From: Tissierellia bacterium
GTDB taxonomy: Bacteria; Bacillota_A; Clostridia; Tissierellales; Peptoniphilaceae
Reading direction: 5' to 3'
Length of the DNA: 32,710 nt
Assembly: GCA_012728775.1 (NCBI GenBank)
Contig: JAAYEN010000143.1
Coordinates: 1 to 32,710, forward strand
In this document: positions 16,099-24,203 of the stretch, in pieces
Layout of the letters: each line of letters opens with the position of its first letter
Numbering within the stretch: the first letter of the stretch is position 1
Made by a program: the position numbers and the translations under genes
Notes under the pieces: generated by a model
What the model was told of the DNA's origin: nothing
Database searches by the model: none
What the model saw: only the letters and a program-made list of their open reading frames with translations

Positions 16099-17419
16099 AA
16101 TTTCACTGTCTAGTAGAGAAAAGATATTGGTTTACATACTGTCTTTGGTATTAATAGTATTTTTATATGTAAGTTTCGTAAGGGATACGCTTTCAAATGA
16201 AGTAAATGCCTCAAATTTTTCTAGCAATGGAATAAATCATAGCACTTACATGGAGATTAAAGAATTGCACGATGATTTTTCATTGGAATTGGAAAGCATG
16301 AAAATTACAAAGGATAAAATAGATCTATATCACAATGATTTTGGAAAATTAATTGATACAAAAACTATAGCTGAAGAAAAGAATCTAGAACTTAAAAATA
16401 TTTCGATTTCACCAATAAATAAAGGCGAAATTGATGACGTAGAAGTGTTTTATGTCCAGTCCATAACGAGGTTAGAAGGTTCATTAGGAAATATTTTAGA
16501 ATATTTAAAAGAAGTTAAACAAAATGAAAAATTATTCGTAGAAAATATTAGTCTTAACAGAATTGACAAAGAAAAATTATTTTTAGAGATTGCACTTAGA
16601 GAATATACTTTAAAGGAAGTTCCATACTCAGGCATAGTTAGTAAAAACAACAATGATGCCAACTCAGAAGATTCCAGTGAAGATTTTACTAGCTTAATTG
16701 ATAGCATATATGGCAATAAAGCTGAAAGCGAGAATGAGGATACAGAAAATAATCGCAATACTCCCAAAGTTAAATCTAGCTTCAGTGAAAAAGGCAATGA
16801 TAAGTTAAAATCGAATGAAGTTATAGATTCCAATAAGGCAATTTTAAATGAAGAAAATACGCATAATGAAGGTTCAACTGTAGTAACAACGATGATAACC
16901 GAAGATAAAATAAAAAATTATAATAATTTTTTAAAAATAAATGATAATATGTCATCTATCATTGATCAAAGCTTTTTAAATAATTATTTATTAAATTGGG
17001 ATGTGAATTTAATAATCGATTCGAACTATTTCGATAAAAATTATATTAGACTAAAAAACAATCCTAATGTATTAAATAATTTTTTTATAGACTCAGAAAC
17101 TAGTGAGCTTACTTTGTTTATAGACGGTGTAGTAGACTTAAATAATACTCCAATAGTAATTAATAAACCTAAAGACTTAATTGTTTTCGAATTTGATGGA
17201 AATGTGGGAAGTAAAATTTTATTTGATTGTAAAACTTCTTCTGAAGATATTGTTGTACTAGAAGGCTCAAAGAAAATCGACGGGTGGCAGATAATTGAAT
17301 TTACATTGCCTGTTGATTCCAATATGTATCCTTTAGGAATAATATCTTTTAAATGTATTGATAAAGCAGGTAATAACAGTGGATTTATTAAGAATCTTGC
17401 AACAATTGAGAAAAAATAA
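16091..17419 (+). CDS. pilO: PilO-like protein with acidic linker and extra C-terminal domain
   Basis: 442 residues. The first 175 are PilO-like: membrane helix (about 11-30), helical stalk (about 50-95) and a ferredoxin-like domain (NLELKNISISP...YVQSITRLEGSLGNILEYLKEV...FVENISLNRI...LEIALREYTL). Then comes a low-complexity Asp/Glu/Ser/Asn linker (about 183-270) and a beta-rich C-terminal region (272-442) ending in a motif IISFKCIDKAGNNSGFI that recalls Ig-like surface domains. Normal PilO is about 200 residues. ATG 16091 was chosen for GGAGG at 16078-16082; it overlaps pilN by ATGACTAA. Confidence 0.72.
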   Translation: MTKISLSSREKILVYILSLVLIVFLYVSFVRDTLSNEVNASNFSSNGINHSTYMEIKELHDDFSLELESMKITKDKIDLYHNDFGKLIDTKTIAEEKNLELKNISISPINKGEIDDVEVFYVQSITRLEGSLGNILEYLKEVKQNEKLFVENISLNRIDKEKLFLEIALREYTLKEVPYSGIVSKNNNDANSEDSSEDFTSLIDSIYGNKAESENEDTENNRNTPKVKSSFSEKGNDKLKSNEVIDSNKAILNEENTHNEGSTVVTTMITEDKIKNYNNFLKINDNMSSIIDQSFLNNYLLNWDVNLIIDSNYFDKNYIRLKNNPNVLNNFFIDSETSELTLFIDGVVDLNNTPIVINKPKDLIVFEFDGNVGSKILFDCKTSSEDIVVLEGSKKIDGWQIIEFTLPVDSNMYPLGIISFKCIDKAGNNSGFIKNLATIEKK

Positions 17420-17846
17420 AAAAGTAAAAGGAATAACTCTAGTTGAACTAATAATAACCATAGGGATTATTTCTTTGATTTCCTATTTACTTATTGTAAA
17501 GTCATTTGTCATAAGCAATAGATTGGAAGAAGTTGAATTAAAACAAATAGTGACTAGCATAAATAACACTAGGAATCATTCTATAGTGACTAGAAAACCA
17601 CAAAGTATCACTTTTAATTTTACCAATAATAATTATACTAACTCTTTAGATCAAGAAGTTATTGAATTAAAAAAATTAGAATTAAACAAGAGAAAATCAA
17701 ATATTGAAACTTTTACTTTTACAAAAAATGGAAGTCCATCTTTTAAAGGTTCAGGAACAATTTTTTTATCTGGAGAATCTGAGGAGTATGTGATTGCTGT
17801 TACGCCAGTAACTGGTAAAGTAAATGCGAGGAAATCAGATGATTAA
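17406..17846 (+). CDS. Minor pilin, GspH/FimT-like
   Basis: About 146 residues. The prepilin signal KVKG/ITLVELIITIGIIS has Glu5 and a hydrophobic helix, followed by the GspH/FimT pattern of an early helix and a strand pair (SINNTRNHSIVTRKPQSI, FNFTNNNYTN). The start is uncertain: TTG 17406 gives a short basic leader (MRKNKKVKG) and a 14-base overlap with pilO; GTG 17379, with AGGT seven bases upstream, and TTG 17397 are alternatives. First of four consecutive minor pilins. Confidence 0.82.
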   Translation: MRKNKKVKGITLVELIITIGIISLISYLLIVKSFVISNRLEEVELKQIVTSINNTRNHSIVTRKPQSITFNFTNNNYTNSLDQEVIELKKLELNKRKSNIETFTFTKNGSPSFKGSGTIFLSGESEEYVIAVTPVTGKVNARKSDD

Positions 17847-18159
17847 AAAGACAAGCGGTTTTACTTTAATAGAGGTAATTATTTCTATATTTCTCTTATC
17901 AATAATTTCTTTGGGCTTGGTGACTAGTTTGCTTAGTTTAAATAAGATGGTTCAACGACAAACTCTATATAGGGAAATGCTAAGTATAGCAGAGAATTTA
18001 ATCGAAAGTGAAATAGGCGGAGATACAATTTCAACAAAAAATGACAAATTTATTATTAATTATAAAATTACTAATTTAAACGAAGATTTTAAACATATAG
18101 AGGTAAAGATAACTTCAGAGGAAACAGATGATGAAATTCTACTTCAAACATATTATTAA
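17839..18159 (+). CDS. Minor pilin, GspI/PilV-like
   Basis: 106 residues: leader MIKKTSG, cleavage before FTLIEVIISIFLLSI with Glu5, then a short domain with the characteristic LSIAENLIESEI helix seen in GspI/PilV pilins. GAGGA at 17828-17832 fixes ATG 17839. It overlaps the preceding gene by ATGATTAA. Confidence 0.85.
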   Translation: MIKKTSGFTLIEVIISIFLLSIISLGLVTSLLSLNKMVQRQTLYREMLSIAENLIESEIGGDTISTKNDKFIINYKITNLNEDFKHIEVKITSEETDDEILLQTYY

Positions 18160-18691
18160 AAAAAGTTTAAAAGGTTTTACTTTAATTGAACTTGTAATTA
18201 GTATTGCATTGATTAGCCTTATGTCCACAGGATTGCTAAATTTAGTATTCACGACAAATTTAATGACAAAAGAAATAGAATTAATAAGTGAGAATCAGTT
18301 AAAATTAGAGTATGGATTAAATTATATAATAAACGAAATAGACTCTGCTGATTTGATCATTGCAAAAGATTTTTCAAGTACTAAGTATAATAATAATTTA
18401 GGAATACTATTAGTCAACATAGATGCATCAAGTAAAAATAAAAAATATAGTGTAACTACCTATATTTATGAAAGAAAACAATTAGTGAGAATAAATCAAA
18501 AATATCCAGTTCTACATAAAAGAATGGATTTAAAAGATTTTTCAGGCAACAATCCAATAATCGATGAACTGGAATCATTTAGTTCTAATTACAATGAAAA
18601 AAATAAAACACTTAAAATTACTTTAAAAAATAAATTTGAGGAATTAGAAAAGGTCCATTATATTCGAGGTGTAATATATGATTTTGAATAA
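18128..18691 (+). CDS. Minor pilin, GspJ/PilW-like
   Basis: 187 residues: a basic leader ending KKSLKG, then FTLIELVISIALISLMS with Glu5. The globular part contains the GspJ/PilW-type pattern of a long helix with a segment like LKLEYGLNYIINEIDSADLI, followed by repeated strands. GAGG at 18118-18121 precedes tandem ATGs at 18128 and 18131. Overlaps the previous gene by 32 bases. Confidence 0.83.
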   Translation: MMKFYFKHIIKKSLKGFTLIELVISIALISLMSTGLLNLVFTTNLMTKEIELISENQLKLEYGLNYIINEIDSADLIIAKDFSSTKYNNNLGILLVNIDASSKNKKYSVTTYIYERKQLVRINQKYPVLHKRMDLKDFSGNNPIIDELESFSSNYNEKNKTLKITLKNKFEELEKVHYIRGVIYDFE

Positions 18692-19598
18692 AACTAAAGG
18701 ATATATAAGTATAATTTTACTAATATTCATAAGCCTTTTATCATTATCAATTGCTTTTATTGGGATAACAAATTATCAAAACACATTAATAATCAAAAAC
18801 TCAAAGTATAATCTTCAATCTAGATATATTGCCGAATCATATTTAAGACAAGAAATAAAAAAATTTTTAAATGAAGATCAGTCTTATTCAAATCCACTGT
18901 TTTCTGATTTGGATCATATAGTAAATATAAAGAAAACGGATATAAAGTATGAAGAGATTCCATCTACAATGATTTCAATTAATAGTTCTTATGAAGAAAT
19001 TGATAGCAATGCAACAGCCACACTAAGCAAATATAATAAAATATTTTACTTTGAAAATAAACCTTTAATTAAAGAAAATATTCTATCCACTTCAAATAAA
19101 AAAGCTTTTTTAGATTTTAAGACTAAATTTTTAAAAGAAAAACGCTACACAGGAGAAATGCCAATAATAAATCCTACTTCAGACCAATATATTGGTTCCA
19201 TTGGAGGCAATGTTGGACTTTTATCAAAGACAAATGAGACTCCAATTTTTCTAGAATCATTATCTAGCCAAAGACATTTTGAATTTCTAAACGTTACAGA
19301 TATTGGTGATGAAAATAATAGTGGCAATATTTCTTTACTTGGAACTTTTTATATAGATGGAATATTAAACCTTAATACAAATTTGATATTGAATGGAATA
19401 GTTATTTCTAGCTCAGGTACTATAATTGACAATGGATATAGCTGTAAAATAAATGGAATTTTAATTGAGCTTGAAGAAGATGGTTCATATCCTCAAAGTA
19501 TGACTCTATATACTAAATCTTATATAGATACTTATGTTAAGTACTTAAATAGTGCTTTTTATAGAGAGATATTGGGTATAACCATCAATAGCGAATAA
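18678..19598 (+). CDS. Large minor pilin lacking Glu5, GspK/PilX-like tip protein
   Basis: 306 residues. The N-terminus MILNKTKG/YISIILLIFIS has a prepilin-like leader and hydrophobic helix but Ile in place of Glu at mature position 5, the hallmark of GspK tip pseudopilins. Early helices resemble PilX/GspK (YNLQSRYIAESYLRQEIKKFL); the C-terminal half is beta-rich with a repetitive strand pattern (ISLLGTFYIDGILNLNTNLILNGIVI) like a short beta-helix or adhesin module. It closes the H-I-J-K-like series and is probably exposed at the pilus tip. GAGGTG at 18666-18671. Confidence 0.78.
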   Translation: MILNKTKGYISIILLIFISLLSLSIAFIGITNYQNTLIIKNSKYNLQSRYIAESYLRQEIKKFLNEDQSYSNPLFSDLDHIVNIKKTDIKYEEIPSTMISINSSYEEIDSNATATLSKYNKIFYFENKPLIKENILSTSNKKAFLDFKTKFLKEKRYTGEMPIINPTSDQYIGSIGGNVGLLSKTNETPIFLESLSSQRHFEFLNVTDIGDENNSGNISLLGTFYIDGILNLNTNLILNGIVISSSGTIIDNGYSCKINGILIELEEDGSYPQSMTLYTKSYIDTYVKYLNSAFYREILGITINSE

Positions 19599-19615
19599 TT
19601 CGCTGGAAAAATTTA

Positions 19616-19643
19616 TTGTATTCAACTCTAATTGTGTTATAAT
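19616..19643 (+). promoter_or_regulatory. Extended -10 promoter of efp
   Basis: TTGTAT (19616-19621), a 16-base spacer, and TATAAT (19638-19643) with an upstream TG. The start point would be near 19650, followed by AGGAGG at 19656-19661 and ATG at 19667. Confidence 0.78.
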
Positions 19644-19666
19644 TTTATTACAAACAGGAGGTTGCT

Positions 19667-20224
19667 ATGATATCAGCAGGTGAATTTAGAAAAGGCATAG
19701 CTTTTGAAATGGATGGGGATATTTATGAAATAGTTGATTTTCAACATGTAAAGCCAGGTAAAGGCGCAGCATTTGTCAGAACAAAAGTCAGATCATTGAC
19801 GACTGGTGCAAATAAAGATACTACATTTAATCCAACTGAAAGATTTCCAAGAGCTATTATAGAAACAAAAGATATGCAGTATTTGTATAATGATGGAGAA
19901 TTATATTATTTTATGGACACTGAAACATATGAACAGGTTCCATTCGAACTAGATGCAGTAGAAAATGCTATAAAATGGATAAAAGAAAATGATATGGCGA
20001 CAGTTAGATCTTATAAAAACAAGCCATTTGCAGTGGAGCCACCAAATTTTGTGGAATTACAGGTTATAGCTACTGAGCCAGGTATCAAAGGAGATACATC
20101 TTCTGGTGCAACAAAACCAGCAACAGTAGAAACTGGATATACATTAAACGTACCACTTTTTGTAAATAATGGAGATACATTGAGGATTGATACTAGAACT
20201 GGCGAATACATGTCTAGATCTTAG
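19667..20224 (+). CDS. efp: Translation elongation factor P
   Basis: 185 residues, normal length. EF-P binds ribosomes stalled on polyproline and promotes peptide bond formation. Three beta-barrel domains are evident: KOW-like N-domain (1-62) with tip Lys32 in the [10 protein letters not shown] loop, central OB (65-128) and C-terminal OB ending [16 protein letters not shown]. Any tip modification cannot be read from this window. It has its own promoter and a strong ribosome binding site. Confidence 0.97.
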   Translation: MISAGEFRKGIAFEMDGDIYEIVDFQHVKPGKGAAFVRTKVRSLTTGANKDTTFNPTERFPRAIIETKDMQYLYNDGELYYFMDTETYEQVPFELDAVENAIKWIKENDMATVRSYKNKPFAVEPPNFVELQVIATEPGIKGDTSSGATKPATVETGYTLNVPLFVNNGDTLRIDTRTGEYMSRS

Positions 20225-20233
20225 GAGGATAAA

Positions 20234-20599
20234 ATGAAAAGTATATTAGAAAGAGTTGCATATTTAAAGGGATTAGCAGATGGTCTAAAAATTGATACTC
20301 AAAATGATGAGGGTAAGCTTTTGGCTGAAACTATAAATGTTTTGGAAAATTTGGCATTAGCTATAGATGATCTGGAGTATAGACAAGATTTGATACTAGA
20401 AGATATGGAAGACATGGACATGGATCTATCTGATTTAGAAGGATATGTTTACGATTTGGATCTAGATGGATTTGATAACTTTGATGATTTTGATTTTGAT
20501 GAATTTGAGGAAAAATATTTAGATATATTTGATGATTTTGATGATGAAGATGAATTAGATACAGAAGACTCTGAAGAGTTTGAGGAACTAGAAGTTTAG
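20234..20599 (+). CDS. CD1247-type N-terminal domain protein with acidic tail
   Basis: 121 residues. The N-terminus (RVAYLKGLADGLKID...EGKLLAETINVLENLA...IDDLEY) matches the small clostridial family annotated as CD1247 N-terminal domain-containing, frequently next to efp. Its function is unknown. Family members I recall carry a C-terminal CxxC zinc-binding segment; here no cysteine exists, and residues 55-121 are an extremely acidic Asp/Phe/Glu run. RBS AGGAGG lies over the efp stop. Confidence 0.75.
   Translation: MKSILERVAYLKGLADGLKIDTQNDEGKLLAETINVLENLALAIDDLEYRQDLILEDMEDMDMDLSDLEGYVYDLDLDGFDNFDDFDFDEFEEKYLDIFDDFDDEDELDTEDSEEFEELEV
20453..20560 (+). repeat. Imperfect GATTTT/GATGAT codon repeat
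   Basis: The acidic tail of the CD1247-type protein is encoded by a degenerate short repeat (GATTTTGATTTTGATGAA-like) giving a D-F-D-D-F-like peptide. It is low-complexity coding DNA that could vary in length by slippage. Confidence 0.55.
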
Positions 20600-20603
20600 T
20601 TAG

Positions 20604-21962
20604 ATGTCTAAAACTAAGACTATGTATATATGCTCCAACTGCGACTATGAAACCACAGGATATTTTGGAAAATGTCCATCTTGTGGCAGTTGGGGCACTT
20701 TAACGGAAAAACCAATTATGGCCAAGTCAACTATTGAATCTAAAGTTCGAAATTTGGCTTCTACACCTAAAAAATTGGCTGAAATTTCCATATCGTCTAA
20801 TACTAGAATTCAAACAAATATTGGTGAACTAAACAGAGTGTTAGGTAATGGAATAGTTCGGGACTCAGTTACTATTGTTACTGCGAAGCCCGGCGCTGGT
20901 AAGTCCACACTCTTGCTTCAATTATCTGAAGATTTAGCAAAACAAAATTATAAGGTTCTTTATGCGTCAGGTGAAGAATCTGAATCCCAAATAAGAAATC
21001 GAGCGGATAGACTAGATATTAGCTCAGATAATATTTGGGTTATGAGTACAAACTCCATCAATGCAATTCAAAATGAAATTGAAGAGATAGATCCAGATAT
21101 ACTTATTTTTGATAGCATTCAGACTATTACTGATGATAATTTAACTCAAAAGAGTGGTTCTCCAACCCAAGTAAATGAAGTGTCGTCAAAAATTGTAAAT
21201 ATTTCAAAATACAGCAATAAAAAGAGAGCATCATTTATCGTTGGACAAATGACCAAGCAAGACGAACTTGCTGGTGTAAGAACGTTAGAACATTTGGTAG
21301 ACTGTGTATTAATATTAGAAACAGGAGAGTCAGATCAAATTAGGACTTTATATAGTACTAAAAACAGATATGGAGATACTGGAGAAGTTGGTTTTTTTGA
21401 AATGACAGAAGGAGGCTTGATTTCAATAGATAATCCTTCTGAATTTTTTGTATCTAATGAGTCTAATTCTTTTGGGAAGTCATTAAGTGTATTAAAACAT
21501 GGAAGTCGATATATTATTGGAGAAGTTGAATCATTAGTTTCAAAATCGTATTTCCCTTATCCTCAAAGAATTTCTGAATCAGTCCGAAGAGATAATTTAA
21601 ATATTATAGCTTCCATACTAGAAGAGACCGCAGGTATTCCTCTTGAAGATAAAAATATTATTTTAAAAACAACAGGTGGCGCTAAAATTAATGATGTGTC
21701 TGCAGATTTTTCTATAGCTATGTCAATAGTTTCCAGCTATTATAAGAAATCCCTTGGTAATGATGTAGTATTTTGTGGGGAAATAGGTTTAACAGGTAAT
21801 GTCAAAAAAGTTCAAAACATCAAGCATAGACTAAATGAAGTTTCAAGGCTAGGATATTCAGCAATAGTGGTATCAGATTCTCAAATAATTAATCAAGAAA
21901 TGAGTAACTTGAAAATTATTAAAGTGAAAAATTTAAAAGAAGCAATAAAATTGTTTTTCTAA
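20604..21962 (+). CDS. radA: DNA repair protein RadA (Sms)
   Basis: 452 residues. N-terminal zinc finger C10xxC13...C24xxC27 (CSNCDYETTGYFGKCPSCG), RecA-like core with Walker A AKPGAGKST (first Gly of the usual GDPGxGKS replaced by Ala), the RadA-specific KNRYG motif, and a C-terminal Lon-like domain (AGIPLEDKNIILKTTGGAKIND; CGEIGLTGNVKKV). RadA is a branch-migration helicase that helps recombination intermediates mature. It has no good Shine-Dalgarno sequence and starts four bases after the previous stop. Confidence 0.96.
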   Translation: MSKTKTMYICSNCDYETTGYFGKCPSCGSWGTLTEKPIMAKSTIESKVRNLASTPKKLAEISISSNTRIQTNIGELNRVLGNGIVRDSVTIVTAKPGAGKSTLLLQLSEDLAKQNYKVLYASGEESESQIRNRADRLDISSDNIWVMSTNSINAIQNEIEEIDPDILIFDSIQTITDDNLTQKSGSPTQVNEVSSKIVNISKYSNKKRASFIVGQMTKQDELAGVRTLEHLVDCVLILETGESDQIRTLYSTKNRYGDTGEVGFFEMTEGGLISIDNPSEFFVSNESNSFGKSLSVLKHGSRYIIGEVESLVSKSYFPYPQRISESVRRDNLNIIASILEETAGIPLEDKNIILKTTGGAKINDVSADFSIAMSIVSSYYKKSLGNDVVFCGEIGLTGNVKKVQNIKHRLNEVSRLGYSAIVVSDSQIINQEMSNLKIIKVKNLKEAIKLFF

Positions 21963-21976
21963 CAAGGAGGTGAAAA

Positions 21977-23080
21977 ATGAATTTAAAAAAATTAAATAAA
22001 ATAATATTTAAAGTAGCCATCACCTTGATTGGTTCAGTCATTGGTTATATTGCTGTTACTTCGTTGATAAACAGCGATATAGTTAACATTAGCAACAGCT
22101 ATTTGAAATTATCAGCAACAGTAATAACGTCTCTAATTTTTGCACTTATTTTTTATTCTATTTCAGGGCGTTTAGGAAATCTTCTAACAAATTTAATAAA
22201 ACAAATAGAACAAGAATTATCTAAAAAACCGTTGTATGAATTAATTTTTGCTTCAATTGGTTTAATCATTGGTTTATTAATTGCTTTTTTATTAAGTCAA
22301 ATGATTACAAACTTTAACTTAGGATTTTTTGGAAGCTTGATATCTTTGATAATTTATGTAGTTTTTGGATATTTAGGACTAGCCCTAACAACCAAAAATA
22401 AAGAAACACTACTAGCAATTTTAAAAGAAAGTAGTCCATCAAGTAGACACAGAAAAATTTCTGAGGAAACTGTTGGGGAATTAGAATATACAGACAAAAA
22501 GATACTAGATACCAGTGCAATTATAGATGGAAGAATATTGGAAATTGCTAAATCAGGGTTTCTAGAAGGTCCACTTATATTACCTCTATTTATTTTAGAA
22601 GAACTTCAACATATTGCCGACAGCTCAGATTCCTTAAAAAGAAACAGAGGTAGACGCGGTTTGGAAGTTATGAACGGGATACAAAGTTTGAATAACATAA
22701 AAGTTATTATAGTTGAGAATAAGTATGAAGAAGTAGAAGAAGTTGATTCAAAATTAGTTAAACTAGCCAAAGACGAACAAGCTAAAATCATCACAAATGA
22801 TTTCAATCTTAATAAGGTAGCAGAAGTTCAAGGCGTGGGAGTTTTAAATATTAATGAGCTGGCAAATGCTCTTAAACCTGTTGCAATTCCAGGAGAATCT
22901 ATGTTTGTTCAAATAATTAAAGAAGGACAAGAAATAAACCAAGGAGTTGCTTACTTAGATGATGGAACCATGATCGTTATAGAAAATGGTAAAGGGTTTA
23001 TAGGTGAATCTAAAGAGGTAGTAGTTACAAGTGTATTGCAAACAAATGCAGGCAAAATGATTTTTGCAAAGATAAAATAG
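21977..23080 (+). CDS. PIN/TRAM domain membrane protein (YacL-like)
   Basis: 367 residues: four hydrophobic helices (about 10-30, 40-65, 85-112, 115-140), a PIN nuclease domain beginning [13 protein letters not shown] (Asp178 the first catalytic acid) with later acidic residues ([19 protein letters not shown]), and a C-terminal TRAM RNA-binding domain (about 305-365). It is probably an RNA-processing endonuclease at the membrane; this family commonly neighbours radA in Firmicutes. Very strong ribosome binding site AAGGAGGTGA. Confidence 0.93.
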   Translation: MNLKKLNKIIFKVAITLIGSVIGYIAVTSLINSDIVNISNSYLKLSATVITSLIFALIFYSISGRLGNLLTNLIKQIEQELSKKPLYELIFASIGLIIGLLIAFLLSQMITNFNLGFFGSLISLIIYVVFGYLGLALTTKNKETLLAILKESSPSSRHRKISEETVGELEYTDKKILDTSAIIDGRILEIAKSGFLEGPLILPLFILEELQHIADSSDSLKRNRGRRGLEVMNGIQSLNNIKVIIVENKYEEVEEVDSKLVKLAKDEQAKIITNDFNLNKVAEVQGVGVLNINELANALKPVAIPGESMFVQIIKEGQEINQGVAYLDDGTMIVIENGKGFIGESKEVVVTSVLQTNAGKMIFAKIK

Positions 23081-23090
23081 GAGGAATAAA

Positions 23091-23738
23091 ATGAAATTTT
23101 TTATTGATACTGCGAACATTGATGAAATTATAGAAGTTAATTCATGGGGAATTTTAGATGGAGTAACAACTAATCCATCTCTTATTGCAAAAGAAGGAAG
23201 AAACTTTGAAGAAGTAGTAAAAGAAATCACTGAAATTGTAGACGGACCAATTAGTGCAGAGGTAATTTCTTTAGAATCTGAAGGTATGGTGGAAGAAGCT
23301 AGAGAATTAGCAAAAATCCATAAAAATATAATAATTAAAGTTCCAATGACTAAAGAGGGACTAAAAGCTGTTAGTCAACTTGACAAAGAAGGAATTAAAA
23401 CAAATGTAACTTTGATATTTAGCGCTAATCAAGCTTTAATGGCTGCAAAAGCTGGAGCTTCTTATGTAAGCCCGTTTATTGGTAGACTTGACGATATTAG
23501 TACTGATGGAATGAAATTAATTGAAGATGTTGTCGATATATTCGATACGTTCTGTATTGAAACTGAAATCATTGCAGCTAGCATTCGTCATCCAATGCAT
23601 GTAATTGAATGCGCATTAAGTGGTGCAGATATTGCTACTATACCATTTAAGATTTTTAATCAAATGTTCAAACATCCATTAACAGATTCGGGAATTGAAC
23701 AATTTTTAAAAGATTGGGATACAGTGAAAGATAAATAA
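23091..23738 (+). CDS. fsa: Fructose-6-phosphate aldolase / small transaldolase (TalC-MipB type)
   Basis: 215 residues, the length of the short TalC/FSA subfamily. Schiff-base Lys83 lies in [12 protein letters not shown]; other markers are [45 protein letters not shown] and [10 protein letters not shown]. Family members are either transaldolases of the pentose phosphate pathway or fructose-6-phosphate aldolases; residues seen here do not decide. RBS AGGAGGA. Ends the efp transcription unit. Confidence 0.94.
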   Translation: MKFFIDTANIDEIIEVNSWGILDGVTTNPSLIAKEGRNFEEVVKEITEIVDGPISAEVISLESEGMVEEARELAKIHKNIIIKVPMTKEGLKAVSQLDKEGIKTNVTLIFSANQALMAAKAGASYVSPFIGRLDDISTDGMKLIEDVVDIFDTFCIETEIIAASIRHPMHVIECALSGADIATIPFKIFNQMFKHPLTDSGIEQFLKDWDTVKDK

Positions 23739-23745
23739 TTTATTT

Positions 23746-23779
23746 GGAAAGTAACTTTCTGCCCAGGAAGTTACTTTTC
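23746..23779 (+). terminator. Probable terminator after the transaldolase gene
   Basis: A 10-bp perfect stem (23748-23757 AAAGTAACTT with 23768-23777 AAGTTACTTT), extendable by G47-T78 and G46-C79, with a 10-base loop. The T content after it is modest (TTTTCAATTTGTTTT), so efficiency may be partial. Confidence 0.65.
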
Positions 23780-23782
23780 AAT

Positions 23783-23814
23783 TTGTTTTAAAAATATTAT
23801 GAATATGTTATAAT
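23783..23814 (+). promoter_or_regulatory. Extended -10 promoter of the asp23-nusB unit
   Basis: TATAAT at 23809-23814 with TG at 23806-23807. The best -35 is TTGTTT at 23783-23788, with a long 20-base spacer, so recognition probably relies on the extended -10. GGAGG at 23824-23828 follows. Confidence 0.65.
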
Positions 23815-23834
23815 CAAGATAATGGAGGTTGTTT

Positions 23835-24203
23835 ATGAGTAAAGAAATATTAAACGAACTAAATTCAGGTACTGTTCATATAACAGAAGAAGTTTTAATT
23901 TCAATAGCTACAGTAGAAACAAGTAGAATTCAAGGTGTTAGTGTAATCCCAGCAGGAGTAGTTGAACTATTTAGCACTAAACATTTGAATAGAGATATAG
24001 AAGTAAATATAGATGAAAATAATGTTTATATGACTATAAAAGTATCGGTAGAATATGGTATTAATTTAATTAAAGTGTCACAAGAAATACAAAACAGTGT
24101 AAAAGAACGAATTGAGACGATGACAGGTCTAAATGTTAACGAAATTAATGTTATTATATCTAATGTGGTAGTTCCTAAAGAAGTCAAGGAAAATAGCAAA
24201 TAA
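23835..24203 (+). CDS. Asp23/Gls24 family envelope stress protein (YqhY-like)
   Basis: 122 residues. Motifs GTVHITEEVLISIATVETSRIQGV and VSVEYGINLIKVSQEIQNSVKERIETMTGLNVNEINVIISNV are diagnostic of the alkaline shock protein family. Genes next to nusB belong to the YqhY branch, which is linked to control of lipid synthesis in Bacillus. ATG 23835 was chosen because GGAGG is six bases upstream; an earlier in-frame TTG at 23829 abuts that site. Confidence 0.93.
   Translation: MSKEILNELNSGTVHITEEVLISIATVETSRIQGVSVIPAGVVELFSTKHLNRDIEVNIDENNVYMTIKVSVEYGINLIKVSQEIQNSVKERIETMTGLNVNEINVIISNVVVPKEVKENSK

Noticed and set aside
16450..16833. 127-residue antisense open frame within pilO
   Set aside because: Ser/Leu-rich mirror of the acidic linker codons; no start signals and no recognisable domain.
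19590..19604. Small perfect hairpin AGCGAA-taa-TTCGCT over the stop codon of the last pilin gene
   Set aside because: Only a 6-bp stem with a 3-base loop, and no T-tract follows on either strand, so I did not call it a terminator. It may still slow RNA decay or polymerase.
20453..20560. Possible CRISPR or tandem repeat in the acidic tail of the CD1247-type gene
   Set aside because: The repeats are irregular, very short and in frame with Asp/Phe codons, so they are coding low complexity only.
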